Assembly: GCA_021307315.1 (NCBI GenBank)
Contig: JAJSPD010000042.1
Coordinates: 1 to 64,000, forward strand
Origin: Bisporella sp. PMI_857
Lineage: Eukaryota > Ascomycota > Leotiomycetes > Helotiales > Helotiaceae
DNA length: 64,000 nt
Direction of reading: 5' to 3'
Notes under the pieces: model-generated
Databases searched by the model: none
What the model was told of the DNA's origin: nothing
What the model saw: the letters and a program-made list of their open reading frames with translations, nothing else
Shown: one piece after another, positions 24,555 to 36,239 of the stretch
Position numbering within the stretch: position 1 is the stretch's first letter
Layout: each line of letters starts with the position of its first letter
Made by a program: the position numbers and the translations under genes

Positions 24555-26035
24555 AGCCAATTATATCCTTGGACTTGCCTTTCTTCTCAAAAAGCCATCA
24601 AGGTCTCAGGACCTGTGCCGCAGCTTTCGGTCTACTATCTCGAGTAAAAACGCCCTTCTTATTTCCGTCAAATCGGAAAACGTGCTGGCTAGTCTGGAAG
24701 TCCGAAAAACTCCAAGCCTATTCACTAATCACGCCTTCTACTCGATCCAAGACTCGATGATACATGTCTAACCAAAGAGCCTGGGACTCTTCGCTCCATA
24801 GGGTTACAGCCACAGCCACAGAATTAGGCCAGCGATTGTGTCTGCACCGTATTCTATCATGACCATCGGCTCGCTGCACTCTCTCTGCCACCCCAAAAAG
24901 TTCTTTTCAAGTTCTTTTTCGGCGATTTGCATGTCTCCGCAGCTCTCATACCAGCCATAGTATCGATTGAAGCAAAGAACATCAAGTAAACCAGAGACAC
25001 ATTCCTTCTCTGAGGTCGCAAGCCCAAAGTTTGCAAAACAGATGCGGCGCTAATCCAGTTACGTCCACTAGGGGCTCAAAATACTCCCTCGCACCTTCTT
25101 CATGCGATGCTAGCTCATTGGCAATTGACCAAATTACTACGCAGAGATAATTCAGCTCGCATATGCCCTGTTCGGGAATGGCCCTCGTCCGGTCATTGCT
25201 GTATCGGGTGCAGATGTGTTAGGTGTCTTGTTCCCGAACAAACCAGATGCAACTCCCGGGTTCAGTCCCACTGCGGCAGTCTCGTCGATGACCACAATTC
25301 CTTGACGATCTACGTCTTACAAGACTTTTTTGGCATAGGGGTAATGCAACGTGCAGAGTGAATTGGCGCCAACCCAATTTAGAAGTTGGAAGCCGTGCAC
25401 CATATATGCGGCGTCGTGGCCTTTACCGTGGATCAGGGCGTCTTCGTGCTTTCCAAACCCAGTGAAGTAGAAAGGTCTGCTATTGAGAGTCCGTCCTCGT
25501 CCCTTACCGGCACCTTGGCGTTCTATCACCTATGTTTGCTTTGGAATGGGTGTCGATGCGATAGTTGATAATGCCGACAGATTGTTCCCAATCAACATCA
25601 GTGGTGAGAGTCGCATCGGAAATATACTACATTGGCAAATAGAACAGCCAAACGAATTGTGCAAGACCAGAATAATTGAAAAAGTCGTGTAGATAGGGTT
25701 GCTTCTTCCGGCCATCCACATGGGTTTCGATCCTTCCTGGTGGCATTGTTTCGTTGAGCAACTCGTTGCTGACGGCGATGGTGAGTTGTAAATCGTCTTC
25801 CAGTTCATTCCTTGGATACGCGTACATACCCTTCGTACTTGACCTAACCAACGTGGTTTCGAACAGCGGGGTCAAGTGAGATATCGTAGTAGCTTGCCGG
25901 GACCGAAGCTTGCGTCGTTGGAGAGATAGGTCTAGTCCATCCACGGTCGTCGTCTGGGATAGTGTTGACGACCTCGAAGTTCTAGAGTCTGTCCAAAGAT
26001 GTCACCTCTCGAGTGGCGTGAGGTGTGCCTCAACA
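24555..26035 (-). pseudogene. Broken GH2 beta-glucuronidase-like gene
   Basis: Degenerate remains of a GH2 enzyme related to beta-glucuronidase or beta-galactosidase. The N-domain remnant reads REVTSLDRL-stop-NFEVV, then PTTQASVPASYYDISLDPAV and VKYEGYVRV after a stop where Trp is expected. A middle piece has RIETHVDGRK. The barrel piece has FYFTGFGKHEDALIHGKGH and HYPYAKKVL-stop, then DRQGIVVIDETAAVGLN. The 3' piece has MYHRVLDRVEGVISE-stop, then AWSFSDFQTSQHVFRFDGNK and KGVFTRDSRPKAAAQVL. Several stops are TAG or TGA in place of Trp, Gln or Arg codons, i.e. C:G-to-T:A changes as in RIP. At least two frameshifts are present. It lies just past GH35, convergent with it, so it was probably part of the same glycosidase block. 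Confidence 0.82.
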
Positions 26036-27639
26036 TGGTGAATGCTAGCACAACTGAATGATCTTAAAGGAGCGAAGAACGTTGAACGTTCAGCCGCCTG
26101 CGGAATTGCCTTAAGTAATATAGGTATTCCAATAGTACTGTGAAACAAGGCTGGGAAGAGAGGCCAGGAGCGGTAGAACATCGGCTTTGCGAAGACCTCA
26201 AAGGCTGAACGAAATGGAGACGGTCACCACGGAGGGCTGCCGGCAACCGCGATGCATACCCCTCCTCTTGATTTGATTTATATATCTACTCAATGCATCT
26301 TCGCATTTGGGGAGAGATCATGCCTTACCAAATATCTCTACAACTCCTGATTCTCTATAAACCCACCAGGATTAATCTCCTATTCTTGTCAAGTCTATTC
26401 AAGTGTTAACATATTAAATTCCTCCTTAAGCCCCATACCTTGTTTTTTCTTAAAGTATTGATTTCAAACCACAGAAGAATTTGCGTTCGAAAATATTGCC
26501 TGTTAACCAACGAGGCCCCCAACTTGCTATTTTCAGATAGCCGTTTTCAGCTCAGTCACTCTCTTGTTGTTTCTGGATGAATACTTAACCTACACTAGTA
26601 ACCGCTGATGAGGCTTGATTATCTTTCTTTTCCCAACAAACAGTATGCCCGATATTAGAGTTAGCACGAGTCTTGGCGAGCACATGCCTCGAGATCAATT
26701 CCAGACGCCTGAACAGAGAATACAGAACCAAGAGATCTCTACTCAACGTAACGGCCCTCCTTTTTGGATATCGTATTATTGCTAGTTAATTGCCGCTTCC
26801 GCTTCGACGGTACTGGACACACAACCCCCCTATCCTCCAATTGCACGCTGTAGGAATCACGTATTGTGTATAAAAGCAGTCGATCTTTTGAAACACTAAC
26901 ATGCTAAAGCTTGTTTGCAATCCAAATTAATTGCAACAATAAGCGAGTTCTCACAGGATATAAAATTGTATAGAAATATAACACGATAATCTTTGAAAAC
27001 TTAGGAACTGTTGTAACATGTTGCGTTGATCATCAACGAAAAAGCAAACGTGAGGCCTTGGTTCAATGTGTTCAACAAACATAAAGGTGCAAACGGAATC
27101 TCTAGCTGTCATGAATGTAGATTATATTACCGAGCTGTTATTTTTTGTGCGTCGATAAACAGAAGGATTAGTCATTAAAAAAAAAGACTTATTTGTATTA
27201 CTCGTACACGTTGTTGCAAACTTGTGAAGTAAATAAAATAGTAGCTGCGCAATCCAGTCATTCTCTACTTACCTGATGCCGGTTCCTGTCACAAAATTTT
27301 GGCACCAGTCTGGGCTTAAGTTCAACCTAAATCAGCCTCTTTGCTTTTATATATTTTCCATCATAATTTTTCACTTTTATGTTGTCACATATATAAGGCG
27401 CAATAGTACTTCAGCAAATAGAGTTCTCTTTTTGCAACATATGTTAATATCAACTGGTCCAAGAAAGGCCAACAATGTGTGAGATAATAGAGCTCGAGTT
27501 CCCTAAATATCTAAAAGAGTGTGTATTTAACAATTAAGAGACCGTTGTCCAATTTAAAAGTTCTCCAAACTAGCATGCATATTTGCATCTAACACCCCGA
27601 AAGTTAAGGTTCGTATCCAGAGGATAACTTTTTGAGACA
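26036..27639. other. 1.6 kb without recognised genes
   Basis: Mixed-composition DNA, AT-rich from about 26860. I see no family motif on either strand. Its start is the 5' flank of the GH2 relic. Confidence 0.45.
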
Positions 27640-28298
27640 TTAGTTGCACCTCCAGGAAGAAATAACGTCGTTGTACTCTCCACCTCCGTCACCCAAATCA
27701 TTGTCGTAGCTGGTAGTGTATGAACTTCCACTACAACCACCGTTTCTGAAGCATAGGTCAGCAGCTGAAGCCAGCGTCATTTTTGAAATTGCTTGGAGAA
27801 ATATGAGGGTAGGGAATAGCAAAGTTCGAAAAAATTACACTGCGACTTACTTGAAGAAGGCACATGTACGACTACTACCAGTATCAATCGAAGACACATC
27901 ATCGTTGTAGATGTCATAAACATCAGCACCGAATGTGACTAGTTGGAAATTAAAAAATGGGTTATTCGAGCAAGATAGTTTTGTATCTTACCGCACTGTG
28001 CGTTGACAGTATTCCAGGTGATACATCCTCCCGTAAAGTTTGGACCGAGGCATGTCTTCACTGGGATAATGGCACTGGTTGTAATACCACTCGGTCTAGA
28101 AATGCAATCGATTAGCCACTGAACTATATTAGAGAGTGAAAAAGTTCTTGTTAGCGCCTAATTAAGACATTGGGTCACATACATGGACAAAACCTGAGGA
28201 GCGCGCACCACAGAAGAAGCTTCTATAGAGGCAGCTGTCGGAATGGCCGAGGCAATGATAGCACCAGTAGCTAGAACAGTGAAGATAGAAACAAGCAT
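27640..28298 (-). CDS. Small secreted cysteine-rich protein
   Basis: Four exons (28298-28183, 28095-27992, 27938-27851, 27745-27640) splice to 137 aa. Residues 1-20 (MLVSIFTVLATGAIIASAIP) form a clear signal peptide. The mature part has six cysteines in the contexts VKTCLG, GGCITW, NAQCVT, RTCAFF, GGCSGS and SWRC, so three disulphides are possible. The CLGPNFTGGCITW segment followed by DVYDIYNDDVSSIDTG resembles the repeat of small secreted beta/gamma-crystallin-like proteins of fungi, but I would not assign the fold firmly. High intron density for such a small gene, secretion and the cysteine pattern make it an effector-type candidate. All junctions keep frame. Confidence 0.8.
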
Positions 28299-28764
28299 GT
28301 TGGTTAATATCTAAGATATCTTGGGAGTGGTTGCGAGTTCTGGACACTTGATAGTAATAAGGATGGAAATACTGGAAGAATCTGGGGTTCTTATAGGAAA
28401 AAAAGACTGTAGGGAAAATAAAATCAATGCCAAGCTAAACTTACGATAGATTTAATAAACGATAGCCTATTCCAATGAGTAATGCTGGGAGATTAGTTAG
28501 CAAAAACGGCGATACCACCCCCCTCATTCTAGTGTGGCTCGTATGGCAGCAATTTCATATAAGGATATCAAGTTGACTAGTTTCTTATAAGCTCGGTTCT
28601 TAGCCTCTGTGATACTCGAAAACATTCCCAAATAAGATTCATAAAGCTCCTTGCTATTACGGGGTTTTTACAGCCTCTCGTATACAATGCCTCTGAAGAG
28701 TATAGCAGTAACAACGCTGTTTAACGCGAATGCAGTGAATTAACGCTTGGTAATTTACGCCGCT
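28299..28764. other. Intergenic, nothing recognised
   Basis: 5' flank of the small secreted protein gene; no other gene seen. Confidence 0.45.
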
Positions 28765-28885
28765 GACATTGACGAAATAGGGATATTGACCGAATGAGGT
28801 CATTGACTGAATAAAGACATTGTTGACCGAATAGGGATATTGACCGAATAAGGACATTGACCGAATAAAGACATTGACTGAATAA
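28765..28885 (+). repeat. 17-bp tandem repeat, seven units
   Basis: Imperfect copies of GACATTGACCGAATAAA run head to tail; unit four carries a 3-bp insertion (GTT). Non-coding minisatellite. Confidence 0.85.
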
Positions 28886-29592
28886 TGAGCTTATACTCGG
28901 CTAACTTTAACTAAGCGCAATATTTGCAGGGCGCATGGGGAGTGGGACGAATGCAGTTAGCCGTAATTATTCCAGCCCTTATTGTGCTTTACTGAATATA
29001 TGCACCTAGGTAATTTATGGGCAGTAAGAAACAACTCGAGATTTGGTCTTGGAACACTACTGTGTCTCCATTGAGACTTCTTATTATGTACAGAAGCAAT
29101 TATCGCTCGAATAACTAGCATCAATAATGTGTTTAACAATTGAATCTAGCTGTAACTTTTGGCAGTGAGATCTAATTGCGGGGTAAAAGCTCCAGTCGTG
29201 ACAAACGATTTATAAACATAATTATTATACTAAAAATTAGTCTAAAATCGGTTATGTTTTTAACACGTTTTTTACAATTAACCGGAATATATTTATATTT
29301 TTTCGTTTTAAAACTCAATGTCGGATACATATCACCTAGCAAAAGGCATAGGAGCTGTTGACTACGCTCTTGCTGGTATGGTCATGGTTTTTTTATTGAT
29401 TCTTGATCAGGTTCTAAGCTACAATCTACAAAATAAGTGCGGTTGCGACCTATAGTTCACGTGACTAATTACGTGAACCACATGCGTGCCAACACTCAAT
29501 TTTAAATAACCGAGGTTTTTGTATAACAGTTTTATAAATATACAACTGTTGGAAAAAATACATATATTGTATTTCGGCAACATTTCCAGAAT
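28886..29592. other. Intergenic with one hairpin
   Basis: No gene recognised. An 8-bp inverted repeat (GTTCACGT / ACGTGAAC, 8-nt loop) is at 29455-29478, possibly a decayed element end or a CACGTGA-type binding site. Confidence 0.4.
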
Positions 29593-30180
29593 AGGGTCCA
29601 GGTGCAACGACAGGTGGAAATGCGTCACAGATCACTGATGGAGCTGCTGCAGTACTTTTGATATAGAGGTCTACTATAGAGAAATTGTACTAACGAATCT
29701 ATGGTCAATTTGTCATCGGCGCTATTACGAGACTTGCACCAAGAATTATGGGCATTAAAGTATAACAACATTAGTTAAATATACTGTTTTTTCAGCCATC
29801 TACTTACATTTTGTCGCTCTCGCAATTCCTAAGCTTCTAGAGAAGAGCAGATTAATCAAAGAGGATATTAATGTCTTTGAAATCAATGAAGCGTTCGCAT
29901 CGATGGTAAACACTGGCCTCTCCAAATAGAATTCGCTGACTCATGTGCAGGGGGTATATTGTGTCCGGAAACTGAATCTTCATCTCACGAAAGTCAACCC
30001 CCAAGGAGTTATATAAACTTCTAAAGGGCTAGGACTAAATGGACTACGAGCGCTATGGCGAAATGGTGCGTTGGGCCATCAATTGGACTGTACTGGAGTA
30101 CGGAAGGTTGCGACGATTCTTTCTGAACTCAGAAAAAACGGTGGTAAGTTGGGTGCGGTCTTTATGTGTATTTGGACGAT
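29593..30180 (+). pseudogene. 3'-part relic of a 3-ketoacyl-CoA thiolase
   Basis: Pieces of the C-terminal half of a thiolase (beta-oxidation or acetoacetyl-CoA type) lie in order on the plus strand. They are GGNASQITDGAAAVLLI-stop (~29612), LAPRIMGI (~29735), then ALAIPKLLEKSRLIKED with INVFEINEAFASM (~29817-29907). VNPQG (~29995) and NGALGHQLDCTGVRKVATIL with SELRKNGGKLGAV (~30063-30155) follow. The GH-x-x-x-CTG active-site region is present as GHQLDCTG. Stops, frameshifts and lost spacing show it is dead. The N-terminal half is absent. Confidence 0.78.
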
Positions 30181-30583
30181 CCATTGTTTCGATTGGTTTC
30201 TTGAATGCAATACTGATTTTTCGATAAGGAATAGGAAATAGGAACGGCAGGGTTAACTTTAAAAGAACAAAGCTCATGGGTAGGCGCAAATTTGAGGAGT
30301 AGACGACGTTTTCGGTTTTAAGTTAGGTTGATTGCGATGAACTCTCGTTGAATTCTCAATCTTCGGTTGCAGCGCTAAGTTAGGACGAATTTCAACTTTG
30401 ATTGATGATACGGTCTAACAAATGGCCCACATGCACATCGGGAATTCAAGATATGAGGGGCAAATTTTGACATTGAGAATAAAGACAAATAATGGATGAC
30501 ATGGCGTGGTGTAGATTTTGTAAATCATACATAATAAGAGCTCTGATAGACGCCCTCTAGTACATACTCGTAAATTCTCCCAC
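30181..30583. other. Intergenic, nothing recognised
   Basis: 3' flanks of the thiolase relic and of the regulator gene; no gene seen. Confidence 0.45.
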
Positions 30584-33045
30584 TCATTGTCCAGTGACAG
30601 TCAAACTCAACATGAGATCTGTTACCAAGCTCATACTAGTATCATCTAATCTCCCCGCGGCTGGCTTCAGCATCTGTGATTGACCACTAATATTACTGGA
30701 GATTGTTCCGGAACACATCTCTAGCATGTCTAATCTTACCTTTATAAGAGAGGCAAATTCTTCTGCTTGTCCTATGAACCCTGTCTCCTCCCAACGCTCG
30801 CACGGAGTTGTCTCCCCCGTGCCGTCCTTTCTTAGTGGCCAGACTGAATGCCATCTTACTAAAGCATTCCGGATAGGCATTAAGGTTGTTGGCAAGCAGG
30901 TGAATAAGCTTCGTTGTTGGAAAACCACAGTATGGAGCCCTATAAGTGATATTTTGTTAATTTTAGATATGTGGTAAAATAACACGGATGATTCACCTGC
31001 GACTAGAGCGAATAGATTTAATGTGCTTAAAAACATAAATCTTAAAGAATGCTCCTTATAGCTCTCGTGCATCATGACACTGATTGCTTCAGCGAGGAGC
31101 AGTGGATACTCGCTAGCACAACACTGCCAGTATTGATAGCAGTCTGAAGCATTGTTAGCCATAAAGCAGGCTTCCGAAATTGCCATTTCAATATCCATTT
31201 CATGGAGCACCATCCGAGGGGGTGTGTTGTTGAATATCACAAACGCAGTGTCTAGCAAAAACACATATGTGAATGTCCTAACGTCAATTTAGCATTTGCA
31301 TAATGATATGGTAGTAGGGAAATACTTCACATACCGAATGGCCTCCTCACGGAGAATGAAATTATTCCACTCAAAGTCGCGCATATTTACACAGTCACGT
31401 GGGAAATGATTCGCAGATGAGATGCCTATTTCTCTGGCAGCCTGTACGAAGTAATTAGCATCGTGACTGCTTAACGAATGTGTCACTTGCCGAGACGAGA
31501 GCTGTAAAACGCTGATGCCGCACACGACGCTTCATGATGTCAGTGCCTTCCCAGTTCAGCAGGATGCAGATGATGTAGGCAGCTTGCAGAACTCTCAACG
31601 ATGGCGGCTCATTGTCCAATTGAGAGCTATCAACAGGCTCTCCAGACAGTATCGCGGAAGAGAAAACCTTTTCTTCACCGAACTCTAACCAATCTTTCGC
31701 CGTTGTGACATCTTGAGGGTCTGGAGACATACAGGCGCCCATGAGAGCCATCGGAATCAAGAGGACCACAGGAGTGCTTAGAACGTTAAAGGTTGGCCTA
31801 TGGATGACGGGACAGTGAGGATACCATTCGTCCCAAAAAAGTTGCAAAAACTTTCTCAAATTCGAAGGCCGGAAGAAATGTAAACATTGCTCGTCAGATT
31901 CCTTAAGTGCTTGCACAGATAAAAGGATGTTTTGTGAGAATCTGATGCGTGACACCCGAAAACTATCCCAAATAGCTTTTGTCAGAGCAAACATAGGCTC
32001 CTCGACGTATTCTATCAACGACACCAAACTAATTCTAGTATCGTATGGATTTTGATGAGACAGCATGCTGTCTGAAAACGAAGTGAGACGAACCCAGCTA
32101 TCCGTATCTCTTGGTTCTCTATCATGACAGTTAGCCGTAGGCTAGTTCAATTGGTAACTGGTCGCCATCATACCTCGAATGCTGGCGTGAAGGCCTTCGC
32201 TTGTAATTGAAAACTGATCGGACACCTGACTCTCTAGTAAAGTTAAGGAGGAAGTCAAAGAGCTGCTCGTCTATAGTTTCTTTGGTAACAGGCGAGGCAA
32301 CTTCTATCGACGAGGCCTGACCGGTTGATAAGCTGGCTTGTGAGAGCTGATTTCCCATTTTACTACTATCGAAGACTCCCTCTTCTATCTTTGTCGAAAA
32401 TTGGAGATCCGGGTCCAAATCTATGGGCTCTACGTACATGAATGTAAGATCTGTCGAGTAGATATCGCTTGCATTATCGTCATCGATACCCGACATTCCT
32501 CCCTTTGTATATAGCGAGGTTAAATCAGTTCGATCTCTGTTGTGTGCACTTAAGGGCTGGCGCTCGTACGTGCAGATTAGAAATTTACTTGTACACGTCG
32601 AGCATGGAGCTAAGGAATCACAGGCTTTCTTTGCACGGGCGCACTGGTCGCAGGATTTCATTTTCTTCCCAACCAAAAGACGTCCAGGCATCAAGCAGCC
32701 TTGGTCGATACGACTGGAGCACCTTTTCAAGTGTTTTCGGAGTACATCGCTACAAAATATTAAGTTAACACGAGACAAAAGATAAAACTTACGCATCCAA
32801 AGCGTCCCTGTAAGACCTTTGACTTACCGACGTTTGAAGTAAGACTCGCAAAAGTCACATTTGTATGGCCGCAATGATGAGTCTATAGCAGTTACTGCAA
32901 ATTAGCCTTTAGGCTTTGAGCTGGCTCTCAAACACCTGAACTAGAGGAAAGTGCACCTACGTGATGCAAGGTGTCTCCGAAGATGCTCTGCACGCCGGAA
33001 GGATGCAGAGCAAGCTGAACAATTGAACGATTCTTCCTCTGACAT
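30584..33045 (-). CDS. C2H2 plus Zn2Cys6 transcription factor
   Basis: A nuclear regulator with two kinds of zinc finger. Seven exons (33045-32961, 32882-32828, 32749-32174, 32118-31497, 31441-31335, 31277-30997, 30939-30584) splice to 693 aa. Finger 1 is CSACSASFRRAEHLRRHLASH, completed by intron 1. Finger 2 is CDFCESYFKRRDVLRKH with a Cys as last ligand. A GAL4-type cluster CDQCARAKKACDSLAPCSTC with a sixth Cys follows. The middle and C-terminal parts (FWDEWYPHCPVIHRPTF, AREIGISSANHF, MVLHEMDIEMAISEACFMA) match the fungal-specific transcription factor region. The exon 4/5 junction uses a weak donor (GTCTCG) and is the least certain. It lies beside the P450/VAO block, a plausible pathway regulator. 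Confidence 0.85.
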
Positions 33046-33911
33046 TTAGTCGGGGTGTAGCATTGACATCCATCCACCCTTTTGCAGGAGTATGAAGATG
33101 TAGTGTGAAGTCGAGCTGATAGCACGGGATACGTGCAGAGCACGACCACGATCCGGTCTGAAATCTTTATTTGGTCCTACACAGCTCCACGCAGGTCCTC
33201 TCGTGACTATTCTCGAATGATTAGGATGATGAGAATGAGGGTCCTACCGCATCGACAGAATCACCAAAGCTTAGCCAGACTTCAGAATCACGGATCCATC
33301 GAGCATAAAGGAGTAATTAGCCCCTTGCCCTTATCCGATTGCAAATATGGCGTGCGGGGTAAAACTTACCAATTCATAAGTATGGGTTCGATTTGATAGG
33401 CAGCCTCACTTTGGTTTGGAGGATAGGGCATGGGCAGAGGCCCTCTTTGGGCATCCTGAATGGTGGCGGGATATCTCCACCAGCTCCACATACTTGGCAT
33501 GTGGACGGAGGAGAGCCCAAGCACACTTCCAATCTACGACATTCAACATCACAGTGGCCAAAGGCTAGCATAAATTAATGATCGCTGCTGGGCGTCAGAA
33601 TCATTCGGGACCAAGCAGCGCATCCTCTTAACTAAAGCAAGCCCTGACGCCTGCTAGGGCACGTGATTTTAGATCCTACATTGTGCTTGTCAGGAATCGG
33701 CTTACGTAAGTAGGCCAAGGAGCTAGAAATCGTTTCCCCTCATTTACAGCTCAGAACTGTAGATATCATCATTAATTAATAACGCTCATACAAGCTTGTA
33801 TCTCCATCACCGTGATACCCTTACAGATCCTCTAATTGATTCCTCTTGCCTGATAAACCCTATTTCTAACAGTGCTGCCAAGTTACAAGCCCTGTCTGAG
33901 TAGTATCCAAC
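33046..33911. other. Intergenic between regulator and P450
   Basis: A pair of overlapping ~60-codon frames near 33374-33578 shows no family motif, and I treat them as chance. The rest is the regulator's promoter and the P450 3' flank. Confidence 0.45.
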
Positions 33912-35743
33912 TCAAGAAGAATGATCACAAATAGCACTAGTAGGTCCAGGCTGGCGGAGCTCAAGCTTCACATTGAAGTTGGACTGCATGGAAAACCATT
34001 GCGATCGGGTAATCCACCACTTTTCCGGATCTGCTAGTCTTATGTTGAACTTGTGCATGAATTGTGCGATAAATTTATGCACCTCTACTAATGCAATGTT
34101 CTGTCCTACACATACACGACTACCCATGCCAAACTATCGACCCATCAGCTATGCTGAAGCACAATTATGGTGCATAGGCTTACAGTGGTTAACATTCTCG
34201 ACATCTCTTTTATACATTCTTCCTCCTTTTCATCGCTGAACTCCCACCGAGAAGGATTGAAGCGGTCGGCATCTAAGCCGAATATCTCTGTGCATCGATT
34301 CATGGAGCGGGGACTGATCCCTACAGCGACGGATTGGGGGATGTGGTGTTCGCGAATGGTGATACCGCCTTCGGGTGGGTAGCGCGGTAGTTGATACTGG
34401 ATGGATGGGTGAAGGCGCATACTTTCTTTAATGACTGCAACGAGAAATGGCAGTGTTATTGCCTCTTTGTATGTTATCTCGGTGTTGTTTTCGTCACGGC
34501 CGAGATCTCTATAAGCCCCGTCGAGCTCCGCTTGAAGTCGAGGCACAATCTCAGGGTGCTTTACAATATCTCCTAGAACCGCTAAGATTGCTACAGAGGT
34601 AGTGTCTGCCCCTGCGCCAAGGATATTTACGCCTTCAATCATAACGTCGCCTACCGTTGAGTTCGTTGTCCCCTGAACGCCTTTCATATCCACAAAATGC
34701 TGTAACATGTCGTGGTGGCGATCTCCCAAGCCATTCTCGAAACGGGCTTTTACTCTTTTCTCAAGCCACTGTAGAAAATTGTCGAATGCATTCAATTTGG
34801 CGCCGCCCAATTTTTTCACGAGATACTTAGAGACGCTATTATTGAACCACCACATCTGGAGCGGGAGGGCTCCCATGTTTGCCATTATGTAGAAGCTAGC
34901 TATGAATCAGAAAATCCTTGAAATGACCGTAGTGTGGTACGTACCCCATGTGGATAGAAGAGATGATTTTGTCAACGTCTATGCCTTTTTCGACAAATCC
35001 AATCTCGCCGCCAAGGGATAGCTGCGCTACAACATCAAATGCAAAGTACGGAACCCAATCTCCAAGGTCCATCGTCGCGCCAATGGTAGCAAATTCGGTA
35101 AGCTTTTTCCATAACTTATCTGCTACTTCCTGTATGAAAGGCTCCATTGCAAGGATTGATGACATGGAGTATACTGCTGAGACTCGGCTTCTTAGAGCAC
35201 GATGTAGTGTAATATCTTGGCTCGCGAAGAAACTTGACATCGATGAGCTACAATTCATATCTGAGGTATGGATGATTAAGAAGTGGTCTTACCTTTGTTG
35301 CATATTTGGGATAAACCAGGTCTTGTACCATGGAGTCTGTTACTGCTTCAGAGCGCGTCTTCCATAACTGTGCGGTGCATACTTGCCTTTCTAGCTGTCG
35401 TACCATGACCATACAATGCCAAGAGAGCGTTTGCATCCACAAAACTCACTTCGTTGGGGGCAATTCGGACAACTGGGCCAAACTTACGATGTACTTCTAG
35501 TACATCATCATGCCATGTGCTTCGGAAGTACCGTAAATCTCGCCAAAAGCCAGAGAATTTTGCCAGGAAGGGCCCGGGAACTCTACGGAGAGGATGGAGG
35601 AATATTAGATAGATCATTCGCGAAAAGAAGATGACGAGTAGCCCCGAGAGGATTATGCGTATGTTGTGCTTTGCGAATAGAACGGATTGAACAAAAATAC
35701 CGGAATATTCCATGACTGGGGATAGATGATGGAAAGTCTTCAT
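33912..35743 (-). CDS. Cytochrome P450 monooxygenase
   Basis: A membrane-anchored heme monooxygenase of the pisatin-demethylase / benzoate-hydroxylase-like fungal clan. Five exons (35743-35387, 35336-35293, 35247-34945, 34895-34184, 34133-33912) give an intact 545-aa protein. An N-terminal anchor (IIRIILSGLLVIFF-like) precedes the proline hinge PLRRVPGPF. The I-helix reads GAGADTTS, the K-helix KESMRLHP and the PERF region DADRFNPSRW. The heme loop is FGMGSRVCVGQ with the ligand Cys480. Intron 1 (35386-35337) appears to be a GC-AG intron (AG|GCAAGT), needed to join ARK to TPWYKTW. The other introns are ordinary. It starts divergently from the aldehyde dehydrogenase relic. The substrate is unknown. 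Confidence 0.92.
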
Positions 35744-36239
35744 GTTGCGGTTTCAGTGTGAGATAAGAAGAAATCTACAAAAGTGAGCAATGTCCGACCA
35801 GATATAACAACATCAAAACAATTCGTCTAGATAGCTTAGGGTCACTTTCTTCGTATGATATATACTTATGTTACTCTGTTTTAGCTCAAAACGTGCAGAG
35901 CGGGGTCCTATTGCAGTGTCGATCCATGCCTACAATACAGTATTCAGCCTAGACCATGCGACGGGACTGAAGGTTGTGGGGGATTCCCGACAATGACCAC
36001 TTGAGATCATCTAATTCCCGAGCTGTTAGAAAGTGGAACGAGAATCACAGCGCTTGAACTAACCAGTACCATGCATAAGCTCGGAACGGCTCGTGAAATG
36101 ACCTGAAAAACTAAAAAGCAAGCCACCCTTATTACTGAACGAATCAGCGGACCTTTTTAAACGCGGTTCGTGTGAAAAAGTCTTCACGTAATCCCAGTCT
36201 AACATCACTAAATAACGTCCTCGTATCTAGAGCTTCATA
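35744..36239. promoter_or_regulatory. Divergent promoter region of P450 and ALDH relic
   Basis: Non-coding stretch between two divergent starts; no specific site assigned. Confidence 0.4.

Noticed and set aside
28765..28885. CRISPR-like array
   Set aside because: Units are contiguous without spacers; it is a simple minisatellite in a fungal genome.
33374..33578. Pro/Cys-rich frames on both strands between regulator and P450
   Set aside because: Complementary open frames of similar length without motifs or splice partners suggest chance.
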